Below, piece after piece: positions 1 through 11,449 of a DNA stretch of 64,000 bases. Position numbers and translations under genes: made by a program. Location: positions 34,384,162-34,448,161 of the forward strand of contig OU612067.1 of NCBI GenBank assembly GCA_914767715.1. The letters run 5' to 3'. A model generated the notes under the pieces. It did no database searches, was not told the DNA's origin, and was given only the letters and a program-made list of their open reading frames with translations. The DNA comes from Membranipora membranacea. Taxonomy: Eukaryota; Bryozoa; Gymnolaemata; Cheilostomatida; Membraniporidae. The first letter of the stretch is position 1. Each line of letters starts with the position of its first letter.

Positions 1-1413
1 ACCTGTCTGCTTGTAGATCAAGCCTGAATTCCCACTGTTTTTGCATGCTACTGCATATAAATGTATGGAGTTTTGAAAAGCGCAGTGACATCGGTCATGA
101 GGAATGCACTAAATTAGGGAGAACCCTGTTCATGCTTCAATTAACCAGTAGTTTCCAGTCTAAAGTATTTATATGTTTATGAGATTACCCCACAGCATGA
201 AAACTTTTACTAAAATTTAAATTTCGCATATTAAGTATTCATGAAAATATGCAAAATATTACTTCTCTAATCAAGGAGTTAAAGTTAAGTCTCTAACTCC
301 TTGCCCTAATCAAATTATAAGGTGTTTGCAAAGTTACCAATGATTTTATATATTGTGGATTTCCAAAATCGACATTCATTAAAGATTCACTAGTAAGTTT
401 TCCTATTCTTGGCCAGGTTGCTAAATTTAAATCAGTGAATATTTTCATCCTATAGGGGTTGTAGATATGGGTATAGGGTGCGAATTGCAAATTCTGAGTA
501 CGAGCAGCTGGACTCAAATGGCTCTCTGTGGGTTCTGTTTAATAGATTAGGTAGTCGCAGACAGAAGAAAAATCTTCTGCCTTTCGTACCTTAGAAAGTT
601 TGAATCAGACGGAGCCGCGCTCATGTTGCAGACTTGGGTCCCTGGACAACATTGTAGATCTTGGCTCAATATAGACTATACATAGGTACAAACTGATTTG
701 ATACCACCACCACCATCCTCCGAGGGATCAAACTAGTGTTATAGATATCACCGGTAAAGATCAAATAATCTGATGTGCCATACACTATTACACAGCGGTC
801 AAGGTGACTTGCTTGTGTTGTATCTGCAGTTTATATTTACTTGTGATGGCTGCTGAGATGTTTGTTTTTAGCTCACTGTACTAAAATTCCATCAGTAGCC
901 AAGAGCAAGAACCATGAAGAACAAAGACTAACTGTTCTGAGCTTTTAAGCATTTAGTTGAAAAAATACATTTGAAATGGGACCTTACTCATGGGCCATTA
1001 GTGTTTTCCATCTTACGTCAATACGTCTGATAGCTGGAAAGATCAGATGCAGCTAATTAGGTAAAATTCTGAGCAAAACCTTGAACTCTGAAAAGTTGAC
1101 GCACCATTTTTCATACAAACATGAAACACAGAAACATGCTATTGTTATGGCATACACAATTTCTGATGGCACGGTATGCTGATCAAATTTCATACTTCAT
1201 TAGTACATGTTCAGTAAAACTCACCGGTTTTACCCAGTTGTAGTGGTAATATTTAGAAATAAGAAGGTCTTTTATTCATACATTAAATTTATGTGGAGAT
1301 AACTAAGAAAAAGTGAATAGCGCAGTGACGTCGCTCGTCACTGAATTAGAGAAGACACTGAGCCTGTATCAAATAGCCAATAGTTTCCAGTCTAGAGTAT
1401 TTATATGTTTATG
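1..1413. mobile_element. Right part of a P-like DNA transposon, cut by the window edge
   Basis: This stretch is nearly identical to 11600-13034, the right part of the fuller element further along, and ends in the same terminus (rightmost bases TATGTTTATG at 1404-1413). The terminal 100 bases, which include the CAGTGACGTCG motif and a TTTCCAGTCTAGAGTATTT block, recur at 12930-13034, 57815-57922 and, degraded, 62343-62444; inverted they form the left end at 9888. A further internal copy of the end motif lies at about 90-185. No long coding frame is present. The base after the terminus begins the octamer GTTATAAT (1414-1421), read here as the right target-site duplication. Family assignment to the P superfamily is inference from CA...TG ends and 8-bp duplications. 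Confidence 0.7.
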
Positions 1414-1421
1414 GTTATAAT

Positions 1422-2145
1422 AATATATGTACAGGGAAGACATCAATAACCAAATCTTATCTGACCTCTTGTCATATTATTTATATAACTTGATCATTTC
1501 CTCCCATCTATCGGTAGCGACAAGCATCAGTGTCAAATAATCAAACATACCAGCTACTCCTCCTTAGATCTGGGTTTCCAATCTTTCCCGAATGCTTATC
1601 TGTTGTGTATATTTGGGATAGTTAGTTAGTTCTGCTGTTTGTTATACTAGGTACCATACCAGATCATCCAGGCTCGCTCCAGGCTCTCACACTGATCCTG
1701 TTAACATATACAGACCTAGTTGTAGGTTAAAATTGTGAACGAAAAGAATTAATTTCTCATGATTTATTAAGAGGAGACAGTATCAGCTCTCCCCCTCCCT
1801 TCCCATGATGCAACGATACAAGATATTTGTCCCTCTCTCCATCGCAACTTTGCATTTAGTAATTTGGAATGTGTCGTGACATCAAACAGTTTTAATGTAC
1901 TTTTAGTAAATTTTGGTTTAATAATTACCAGAATAAAAGTTTTGTTACACTATACAGCTACAACTCTAACGAATATCCCTCGTAATCCACTCCTTTATAT
2001 TAAATTGACATGTTTATTAAAGATAAGAAAATGGTCTTATTATATTTATTCACTCATTTGTTCATCTTTAAAGGAGACACTTGCTTGACTGAGGAGTCTG
2101 AAATATCTCCAGTATATCGAAGCGTTGGGCCTGGCTGGAAAACTG
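1422..2145. other. Noncoding flank, no recognised gene
   Basis: AT-rich sequence with no convincing exon. On the minus strand an AATAAA signal lies at 2045-2050, about 95 bases past the stop of the exon candidate at 2146-2496, so part of this stretch may be that gene's 3' untranslated region. Confidence 0.4.
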
Positions 2146-2496
2146 TTATAAACCCATAATCAGAATTTGATTCGCATCATAATGTAAAACATTGGGATTG
2201 TTCTGACAGTTTAAATAGCCACTGTCATTTCCAAATTCTAATTTCATCACCATGAGACCAGGTTGATGTAGATGGAGATGACATTTTATAAAGTTATAAA
2301 ACTCTTTTGGCTCAGGAAAATCAGCTTGGGGTGGTAATATATTTTTAATGTATATTAAAATTGCTAAAGTCACTTTAAAGGTCAAGAGTTTGATATTTTC
2401 AAGCTCCGTAATGCTTGAAAGTGGTAAACCTCTCGTAGCATAATTATTATGATTTACTTTATTTAATGTATTGTTCAATTCATTAGTAAGAACTCT
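2146..2496 (-). CDS. Candidate terminal exon of an unrecognised minus-strand gene
   Basis: An open frame of about 116 codons ends in TAA at 2146-2148, with a polyadenylation signal 95 bases downstream. Just upstream is a plausible acceptor (CTTCCAG at 2497-2503, and an alternative CCTCCTAG a little further out). The translation is well mixed in composition, with pieces such as RVLTNELNNTL, PPQADFPEPKEFYNF and HLHLHQPGLMVMKLEFGN, which reads like real protein rather than random AT-rich translation. I recognise no domain. It could be the last exon of the gene whose first coding exon candidate is at 9491-9627, in which case the minisatellite would be intronic; that link is not demonstrated, and the phases show that intermediate exons would be needed. 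Confidence 0.3.
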   Translation of the reverse strand, partial: RVLTNELNNTLNKVNHNNYATRGLPLSSITELENIKLLTFKVTLAILIYIKNILPPQADFPEPKEFYNFIKCHLHLHQPGLMVMKLEFGNDSGYLNCQNNPNVLHYDANQILIMGL

Positions 2497-3356
2497 CTGG
2501 AAGATTCTAAAACTAGGAGGACAGTCATCCAATCACGAGGGAGATAGAAAAATTCTACTCTCTTATCTTAAGTTCAAAGGTCAACAAAGCAGGCAATTTA
2601 CTATATTCCTAAATTGTCCTACAATATGCCAGTCTCCTAAATAGCTGATATAATGATATATACTGTGTGCGTTCCTAAAATAGAGCCAGGGAGTCCTCCC
2701 GCGCCCGTCATAGATATAGCATTAGACATAGAAGCCTATGTAGCGCTGTTCTTAAACATGAGATCCTGGAAGGTGGCTCCATTAACTTCCGACCACAGGC
2801 CCTGTAATATAAGATGGGGTCACAGGCTAATGATCAGATCTGTAACAGGTTTGGATATATCAGGATATGTCAGCCCATATCTACTGATGTCTAATGTGCC
2901 GGATTCAGAGACTCAGCTCAATGAAATCAGTTTTAAAACTGACAACACAGACTGTTCATTTGTTATGTTCAATTTTGTTGCTTGCCCCGGCAAAACCCAT
3001 GCTCACGCAAAAGGGGATCTACATCTGGGAAGAGAACTCAGTTTTCAAACAACAGATTGCATCAAGTTTTTAAACAGGATTATCTAGATCCCTGACTCTG
3101 GTTAAGGATTTTATGTCAGAAAAATGAGTGTTATGTTCTAAAATATCAGGTCGCTGGCATCATCAACTAAGGAGTTATCGATATAACATATACTATGAGT
3201 ACTTTGAGTAGATTAGAAACACATTATATCAGCCATTGACCACTATGGAGATTGATCAAGATAAGATAGTGTTTGGTCAGAGACACTGTGGTTGTGGTGG
3301 TAGAGCAAGATGGATAAATGGTTTGCCCCCCCCCTCCCCCCATTCTAACACCCGAG

Positions 3357-6300
3357 CCTATAACATCAATACTTACTATAGCCATCCATACTATAACATG
3401 AATACTTACTATAGCCATCTATACTATAACATGAGTACTTACTATAGCCATTCATACTATAACATGTATACTTACTATAGCCATCCATATTATAATATGA
3501 ATACTTACTATAGCCATCCATACTATAACATGAATACTTACTATAGCCATCTATACTATAACATGAGTACTTACTATAGCCATTCATACTATAACATGTA
3601 TACTTACTATAGCCATCCATACTATAACATGAATACTTACTATAGCCATCCATACTATAACATGAGTACTTACTATAGCCATCCATACTATAACATGAGT
3701 ACTTACTATAGCCATTCATACTATAACATGTATACTTACTATAGCCATCCATACTATAACATGTATACTTACTATAGCCATCCATACTATCACATGAATA
3801 CTTACTATAGCCATCCATACTATAACATGAGTACTTACTATAGCCATTCATACTATAACATGTATACTTACTATAGCCATCCATACTATCACATGAATAC
3901 TTACTATAGCCATCCATACTATAACATGAGTACTTACTATAGCCATTCATACTATAACATGTATACTTACTATAGCCATCCATACTATAACATGAATACT
4001 TACTATAGCCATCCATACTATCACATGAATACTTACTATAGCCATCCATACTATAACATGTATACTTACTATAGCCATCCATATTATGACATGAATACTT
4101 AATATAGCCATCCATACTATAACATGAATACTTACTATAGCCATCCATACCATAACATGAATACTTACTATAGCCATCCATATTATGACATGAATACTTA
4201 ATATAGCCATCCATACTATAACATGTATACTTACTATAGCCATCCATACTATGACATGAATACTTAATATAGCCATCCATACTATAACATGAATACTTAC
4301 TATAGCCATCCATACCATAACATGAATACTTACTATAGCCATCTATACTATAACATGAGTACTTACTATAGCCATTCATACTATAACATGTATACTTACT
4401 ATAGCCATCCATACTATCACATGAATACTTACTATAGCCATCCATACTATAATATGAATACTTACTATAGCCATTCATACTATAACATGTATACTTACTA
4501 TAGCCATCCATACTATAACATGAATACTTACTATAGCCATCCATACTATAACATGAGTACTTACTATAGCCATTCATACTATAACATGTATACTTACTAT
4601 AGCCATCCATACTATAACATGAATACTTACTATAGCCATCCATACTATCACATGAATACTTACTATAGCCATCCATACTATAACATGAGTACTTACTATA
4701 GCCATTCATACTATAACATGTATACTTACTATAGCCATCCATACTATAACATGAATACTTACTATAGCCATCCATACTATCACATGAATACTTACTATAG
4801 CCATCCATACTATAACATGTATACTTACTATAGCCATCCATATTATGACATGAATACTTAATATAGCCATCCATACTATAACATGAATACTTACTATAGC
4901 CATCCATACCATAACATGAATACTTACTATAGCCATCCATATTATGACATGAATACTTAATATAGCCATCCATACTATAACATGTATACTTACTATAGCC
5001 ATCCATACTATGACATGAATACTTAATATAGCCATCCATACTATAACATGAATACTTACTATAGCCATCCATACCATAACATGAATACTTACTATAGCCA
5101 TCTATACTATAACATGAGTACTTACTATAGCCATTCATACTATAACATGTATACTTACTATAGCCATCCATACTATCACATGAATACTTACTATAGCCAT
5201 CCATACTATAACATGAATACTTACTATAGCCATTCATACTATAACATGTATACTTACTATAGCCATTCATACTATAACATGTATACTTACTATAGCCATC
5301 CATACTATCACATGAATACTTACTATAGCCATCCATACTATAACATGAATACTTAATATAGCCATCCATACTATCACATGAATACTTACTATAGCCATCC
5401 ATACTATAACATGAGTACTTACTATAGCCATTCATACTATAACATGTATACTTACTATAGCCATCCATACTATAACATGAATACTTACTATAGCCATCCA
5501 TACTATAACATGAATACTTACTATAGCCATTCATACTATAACATGTATACTTACTATAGCCATCCATACTATAACATGAATACTTACTATAGCCATCTAT
5601 ACTATAACATGAGTACTTACTATAGCCATCTATACTATAACATGAATACTTACTATAGCCATCCATACTATAACATGAATACTTACTATAGCCATCTATA
5701 CTATAACATGAATACTTACTATAGCCATCTATACTATAACATGAGTACTTACTATAGCCATCTATACTATAACATGTATACTTACTATAGCCATCCATAC
5801 TATAACATGAATACTTACTATAGCCATCTATACTATAACATGAATACTTACTATAGCCATTCATACTATAACATGTATACTTACTATAGCCATCTATACT
5901 ATCACATGAATACTTACTATAGCCATCCATACTATAACATGAATACTTACTATAGCCATTCATACTATAACATGTATACTTACTATAGCCATCCATACTA
6001 TCACATGAATACTTACTATAGCCATCCATACTATAACATGAATACTTACTATAGCCATTCATACTATAACATGTATACTTACTATAGCCATTCATACTAT
6101 AACATGTATACTTACTATAGCCATCCATACTATAACATGAATACTTACTATAGCCATCTATACTATAACATGAATACTTACTATAGCCATTCATACTATA
6201 ACATGTATACTTACTATAGCCATCTATACTATAACATGAATACTTACTATAGCCATCTATACTATAACATGAGTACTTACTATAGCCATCTATACTATAA

Positions 6301-6811
6301 CATGTATACTTACTATAGCCATCCATACTATAACATGAATACTTACTATAGCCATCTATACTATAACATGAATACTTACTATAGCCATTCATACTATAAC
6401 ATGTATACTTACTATAGCCATCTATACTATCACATGAATACTTACTATAGCCATCCATACTATAACATGAATACTTACTATAGCCATTCATACTATAACA
6501 TGTATACTTACTATAGCCATCCATACTATCACATGAATACTTACTATAGCCATCCATACTATAACATGAATACTTAATATAGCCATCCATACTATCACAT
6601 GAATACTTACTATAGCCATCCATACTATAACATGAGTACTTACTATAGCCATTCATACTATAACATGTATACTTACTATAGCCATCCATACTATAACATG
6701 AATACTTACTATAGCCATCCATACTATAACATGAATACTTACTATAGCCATCCATACTATCACATGAATACTTACTATAGCCATCCATACTATAATATGA
6801 ATACTTACTAT
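3357..6811. repeat. 33-bp minisatellite, array 1 (about 105 units)
   Basis: Tandem units of 33 bp built around CATACTATAACATGAATAC followed by a TTACTATAGCCAT block. Variants alternate at a few positions (CCATCC, CCATCT or CCATTC; ATAACATG, ATCACATG or ATGACATG; AATAC, AGTAC or TATAC). Variant order shows higher-order repeats: 3947-4342 recurs at 4706-5101 (759 bp = 23 units), and a pattern near 5891 recurs near 6419 (528 bp = 16 units). Because 33 is a multiple of three and the unit has few stops, several frames on both strands stay open for hundreds of codons; there is no start context, no codon bias and no splice support, so none is called a gene. The array starts after a C-run near 3330 and is cut at its right end by a hAT insertion. 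Confidence 0.97.
6804..6811. repeat. Left 8-bp target-site duplication of the hAT element
   Basis: CTTACTAT immediately precedes the element and is repeated exactly at 7766-7773. The octamer is part of the satellite unit, so the insertion target was the array itself. Because any satellite unit contains this octamer, identity alone is weaker proof than usual; the matching inverted termini between the two copies make the case. Confidence 0.85.
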
Positions 6812-7765
6812 CAGAGCTGTGCTACTCGAGTACAGATTCGAGTACAAGTACTACTCGAGTACCGATTTCAACTACTCTCTCCTCGAAGGGGCCATAATAT
6901 GGGATAAATATACTCTACTTGTACTCTCTTGGGAAGTATGTACTCGGAATCTACTTGTAAACTTAAAAACTCTACTCTACTTTACTCTACATCAAATATA
7001 CTTCTCTACTTTGATCTACATCAAAATACTCTACTCTACTTTACTCTACATCAAATATACTCTTCTCTTACTTGCACCAGGGAGTTGTCAACTCCCTGTT
7101 GACACATAATATTTCTGCGGCCAGTTTACTAAGTATCTGGAGCTCGCCAGATCAACACCCATGGCAGCATGCGATTCGTTGGTGTTCTGGCACCGAAAGC
7201 GGGAAATACTCTTCAAGCTGTACCCTCTTGCCCAAAAAGTGTTGCGTGTGCCGGTAAGTTCTGCTGCCGTCAAGAGGATATTCTCTCACGGTGGCATCTT
7301 GATGAGGCCACATCGCGCCTCAATGAGCGATGCCGTTCTAGAGAACCTCATTTTCTGCAAATGCAACAGGCTGCAGGGCCTAGTATAAATTAAGAAAACT
7401 AGAACCCGGGGATAGTTGGACATTATACTATTATATTATCATATTATTTTATCATATTATTATCATACCCTAATCATTATCATATTATATATATAGGCCT
7501 ACCTGTACTGGATAATTTGGCTGTTTTACTTGTTTGTTCGTTTTACTTTGATTTAATAAAAAATACTTGATATTTTGATTAATGTACTCTATACTTGTAC
7601 TTGAAATTCAGAAGGAAAACTCTACTTGTACTTGGAATCAAGTTGTGATACTCTACTTGTACTCGGAAGGCAGAAACATGTGTGTACTTGTACTTGTACT
7701 CGATTTTGTTTTCAGTACTCGCTTACTCTACTTGAACTGAAAAAAAGTACTTGAGCACAGCTCTG
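6812..7765 (+). mobile_element. 954-bp internally deleted hAT transposon inside the minisatellite
   Basis: The ends are inverted repeats beginning CAGAGCTGTGCT (6812-6823 and, reverse complemented, 7754-7765), each followed by subterminal repeats rich in TACTCGAGTAC or TACTTGTACT. An exact 8-bp duplication flanks them, the size typical of hAT elements. Inside is only the 3' tail of a transposase gene (about 7150-7388). The element separates two satellite blocks of different variant composition. It is non-autonomous, since most of the transposase is gone. Confidence 0.93.
7161..7388 (+). pseudogene. hAT transposase C-terminal (dimerisation) fragment
   Basis: About 75 codons end in TAA. The segment DSLVFWHRKR, then YPLAQKVLRVPVSSAAVKRIFS and a final ENLIFCKCN match the pattern of the hAT C-terminal dimerisation region (a short W-containing lead, a 'P.SSA..ERIFS' core, and a closing 'L..LI...N'). 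The N-terminal zinc finger and the DDE catalytic core are absent, and no frame upstream within the element could supply them. The conserved S-S-A and R-x-F-S residues are still intact, so decay is mainly by deletion. Confidence 0.85.
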
Positions 7766-9483
7766 CTTACTATAGCAATCCATACTATAACATGAATACT
7801 TACTATAGCAATCCATACTATGACATGAATACTTACTATAGCCATCCATACTATAACATGAATACTTACTATAGCCATCCATATTATAATATGAATACTT
7901 ACTATAGCCATCCATACTATTACATGAATACTTACTATAGCCATCCATACTATACCATGAATACTTACTATAGCCAACCATACTATAACATGAATACTTA
8001 CTATAGCAATCCATACTAACATGAATACTTACTATAGCCAACCATACTATAACATGAATACTTACTATAGCAATCCATACTAACATGAATACTTACTATA
8101 GCAATCCATACTATGACATGAATACTTACTATAGCCATCCATACTATAACATGAATACTTACTATAGCCATCCATATTATAATATGAATACTTACTATAG
8201 CCATCCATACTATTACATGAATACTTACTATAGCCATCCATACTATACCATGAATACTTACTATAGCAATCCATACTATAACATGAATACTTACTATAGC
8301 AATCCATACTAACATGAATACTTACTATAGCCAACCATACTATAACATGAATACTAACTATAGCAATCCATACTATACCATGAATACTTACTATAGCCAA
8401 CCATACTATAACATGAATACTTACTATAGCAATCCATACTAACATGAATACTTACTATAGCCATCCATACTATTACATGAATACTTACTATAGCCATCCA
8501 TACTATACCATGAATACTTACTATAGCCAACCATACTATAACATGAATACTTACTATAGCAATCCATACTAACATGAATACTTACTATAGCCAACCATAC
8601 TATAACATGAATACTTACTATAGCAATCCATACTAACATGAATACTTACTATAGCAATCCATACTATGACATGAATACTTACTATAGCCATCCATACTAT
8701 AACATGAATACTTACTATAGCCATCCATATTATAATATGAATACTTACTATAGCCATCCATACTATTACATGAATACTTACTATAGCCATCCATACTATA
8801 CCATGAATACTTACTATAGCAATCCATACTATAACATGAATACTTACTATAGCAATCCATACTAACATGAATACTTACTATAGCCAACCATACTATAACA
8901 TGAATACTAACTATAGCAATCCATACTATACCATGAATACTTACTATAGCCAACCATACTATAACATGAATACTTACTATAGCAATCCATACTAACATGA
9001 ATACTTACTATAGCCATCCATACTATTACATGAATACTTACTATAGCCATCCATACTATACCATGAATACTTACTATAGCCAACCATACTATAACATGAA
9101 TACTTACTATAGCAATCCATACTAACATGAATACTTACTATAGCCAACCATACTATAACATGAATACTTACTATAGCAATCCATACTAACATGAATACTT
9201 ACTATAGCAATCCATACTATGACATGAATACTTACTATAGCCATCCATACTATAACATGAATACTTACTATAGCCATCCATATTATAATATGAATACTTA
9301 CTATAGCCATCCATACTATTACATGAATACTTACTATAGCCATCCATACTATACCATGAATACTTACTATAGCAATCCATACTATAACATGAATACTTAC
9401 TATAGCAATCCATACTAACATGAATACTTACTATAGCCAACCATACTATAACATGAATACTTACTATAGCCATCCACACTATG
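7766..9483. repeat. 33/31-bp minisatellite, array 2, with 553-bp higher-order repeat
   Basis: Continuation of the same satellite beyond the hAT insertion, but with different variants: AGCAATCC, AGCCAACC and a 31-bp unit (CATACTAACATG, two bases shorter). The blocks starting at 8085, 8638 and 9191 are the same sequence at a spacing of exactly 553 bp (13 units of 33 bp plus 4 of 31 bp); the block at 7792 is a partial copy. The 31-bp units break the reading frames, which is why open frames are short here compared with array 1. The last unit runs into the splice donor of the exon candidate at 9491-9627. Confidence 0.96.
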
Positions 9484-9490
9484 ACTATAC

Positions 9491-9627
9491 TGATAGTCTT
9501 CAGTACTTTGTATAGTATAGAAGGATCGTTCAGATCTCTCTCCTCGGCTGACGGAGTACCACCTTCTCCTCCCTCATTAAACTCAAACTTATCTTTCGAT
9601 GACGACATGCTGCTGTCGTGAAATGTC
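9491..9627 (-). CDS. Candidate first coding exon of an unrecognised gene
   Basis: A pyrimidine-rich acceptor (TCTCTGTTTAATTTCAG) precedes a short leader and an ATG at 9606-9608. Thirty-nine codons follow, beginning MSSSKDKFEFNEGGEGG and continuing with an acidic SAEERDLND stretch, then a donor reading A|GTATAG at 9489-9490. The leader upstream of the ATG implies a separate 5' untranslated exon. Codon choice is mixed and the local GC is higher than the surroundings. The satellite begins within about 10 bases of the donor, so array 2, the hAT and array 1 would all lie in the following intron. No domain is recognised; the only downstream exon candidate on this strand is at 2146-2496. Confidence 0.4.
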
Positions 9628-9879
9628 CTGAAATTAAACAGAGAATAGATTCCCTGAGTCCTAGACTGCAGCACTTAATCTGACTGTGTATGGGTATTAA
9701 AAGATCAAAACACAACCAGGGATAGGTGGCCAGGTCGTACAATATCTCACATTACATAATTATCATGATATAAAACCTAAAATAGTACCATACTACGATG
9801 GTACACAGCTGCAAGTAATGAATTTTTGACACCTTCCTGAGCGTAGAATGATGATGTGACATATGACATTGTATTCTTT

Positions 9880-9887
9880 GTTATAAT
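9880..9887. repeat. GTTATAAT octamer at the left end of the fuller P-like element
   Basis: Identical to the octamer at 1414-1421 that follows the right end of the other P-like copy. It does not match the bases after this element's own right end (GGTGTTAC at 13035-13042), so the two octamers look like the duplication of one original insertion whose ends are now 8.5 kb apart and facing away from the DNA between them. Confidence 0.5.
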
Positions 9888-10875
9888 CATAAACATATAA
9901 ATACTCTAGACTGGAAACTACTGGCTTAGAGCGTCTTCTCTAATTCAGTGACACAAGGTCACTGCGCTATTCACTTTTTCACTGTAGCGCATAGGCCAGA
10001 ATAGGAGTTATGTCCCCATACATGTAATGTAAGAATAAAACACCCTGTTATTTCTAAATATGACCACTAAAACTTGGTACACCCAATGAACTTTATAGAA
10101 CATATAGCAATAAAGTATAAAATGTGATCAGTATATCGTGCAATCAAATATTGTCCGTGCAATAACAACTTACATTATGGCTGCTTCTGGACTGAAGAAT
10201 TTGTATGAAATATGGTGCATTGTAAATTTAAGGTTTTGCTCAGCACTTTCACTTTATTAACTGCACCAGATCTTTCCAACTGTCAGACATGTAACCGTAA
10301 GATGGATAATACTGATGGTCCTTGAGCATGGTTGAATTTCAAATGTATTTTGTCAACTAAAGGCTTAAAATCTGAGCTCAGAACACGAAGTCTTTGCTCT
10401 TCATATCGATTCTGGGATTTTGCATGATAATAATTTGTTGGAGATTAACTACTTCTGGATCAATCTTACTGACATTTTAAACTAGCATTAGCTAGATATT
10501 TTGGTCTTAGATTGACATGGTATTTCTACACATCCCTCCCTGATACACATGTATGGCCATGTATCAATCTGTGTAAAAATCAACAAATTATAAGCAGTGG
10601 AATATTTCAATAGCGTTGAGGGTTAATAATCTCACATATGACCTAGATGTCTAGTGTTTCCCCAACATTTGGTGGGTATTCCTCTTAAGACTTTATTTTT
10701 GAAGAAAATTAACTGTCAGAACAACAGGTCTCTTCATCGCACAGGAAATAAGATTTGATAAAATACCACAATTTAACTTACCTTATGAGAATAATCCCCT
10801 GGCTTGCGACAGGACATGGATAAAATATTTGATAGGGATAAGAAATTGAACTATTATCAGGGATGATTTAAATGC

Positions 10876-11040
10876 AGCCCAGACTGGCCCAATCAATCCA
10901 AAGAAAAACTTCAAAATTAAGCAAGATTCTTATCGATTCAAAAAATGGCCCAGACTGGCCCAATCAATCACATAAATATTGAGTTTAATGTGCATGCTGT
11001 AGAGAAAATAAAAGTGGCTCAGACTGGCCAAATCAATCGA
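10876..11040. repeat. Three copies of a 22-bp motif at about 70-bp spacing
   Basis: A block beginning GCCCAGACTGGCC and ending AATCAATC occurs at about 10877, 10948 and 11017 in the same orientation, the last with one or two changes. The core CCAGACTGG is a near palindrome. Lying inside the P-like element between its left inverted repeat and the transposase fragment, it could be a subterminal protein-binding array or a decayed minisatellite; spacing of 69-71 bases is the only other evidence. Confidence 0.6.
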
Positions 11041-11083
11041 TAATTTAGTGGCTGTATATTTACCGAGACTTACCCTATCAGAG

Positions 11084-11449
11084 TCAGACATGGCTGAATA
11101 TAGGGAGGCGGGTCATTTTGGACCGAATAAGAGTGTTTGCATCCGTTTTCAAATCGGCCACATGATGAGCGCGGATCCTTACATAACGATCGATTATTTC
11201 CCTCACAACGCTGATTGCATGCTCAGCACAACTGAATAATGAGAGATGGCCTGACTCTATAATCTTTGATAGACTGTGCAGCCGGGAAAGTTCTGGGAAT
11301 ATAGGACTCAAACCTGTTTTAAGCAATGATCTGATTACTCTCTCTGACAAAAGACGAACTCTCAAAACTGCTCCGGAAGGGGTTTTGAGTCCACCACGTT
11401 TCTTAAGTTTGATTAGTGTCGGCATGTCAACTTCCCTCGCTTTGGCCAC
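11084..11449 (-). pseudogene. Transposase-like fragment inside the P-like element
   Basis: An open frame of about 120 codons. The segment KKRGGLKTPSGAVLRV, followed by LLSERVIRSLL, resembles the 'RGGL..PS..V......E...R' block seen near the C-terminus of several DDE transposases, including THAP9/P-like proteins (from memory, not searched). No catalytic triad can be placed and no THAP zinc finger is seen upstream. The fragment ends without a recognisable C-terminus. I take it as the remaining exon of a dead transposase; it may instead be part of an intron-split gene. Confidence 0.4.

Noticed and set aside
2653-3087. Plus-strand 144-codon open frame
   Set aside because: No recognisable motif and no convincing splice or polyadenylation signals; it reads like chance translation. 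Left out for lack of support.
3366-6788. A 1,140-codon open frame on the minus strand made of an 11-residue repeat (MDGYSKYSCYS), and similar long frames on both strands
   Set aside because: The unit is 33 bp, a multiple of three with few stops, so several frames stay open on both strands at once. Frames collapse where 31-bp units occur and at the hAT insertion. No start context, splice site or codon bias supports translation.
3357-9483. CRISPR array
   Set aside because: The units are contiguous satellite monomers without unique spacers, and the genome is eukaryotic.
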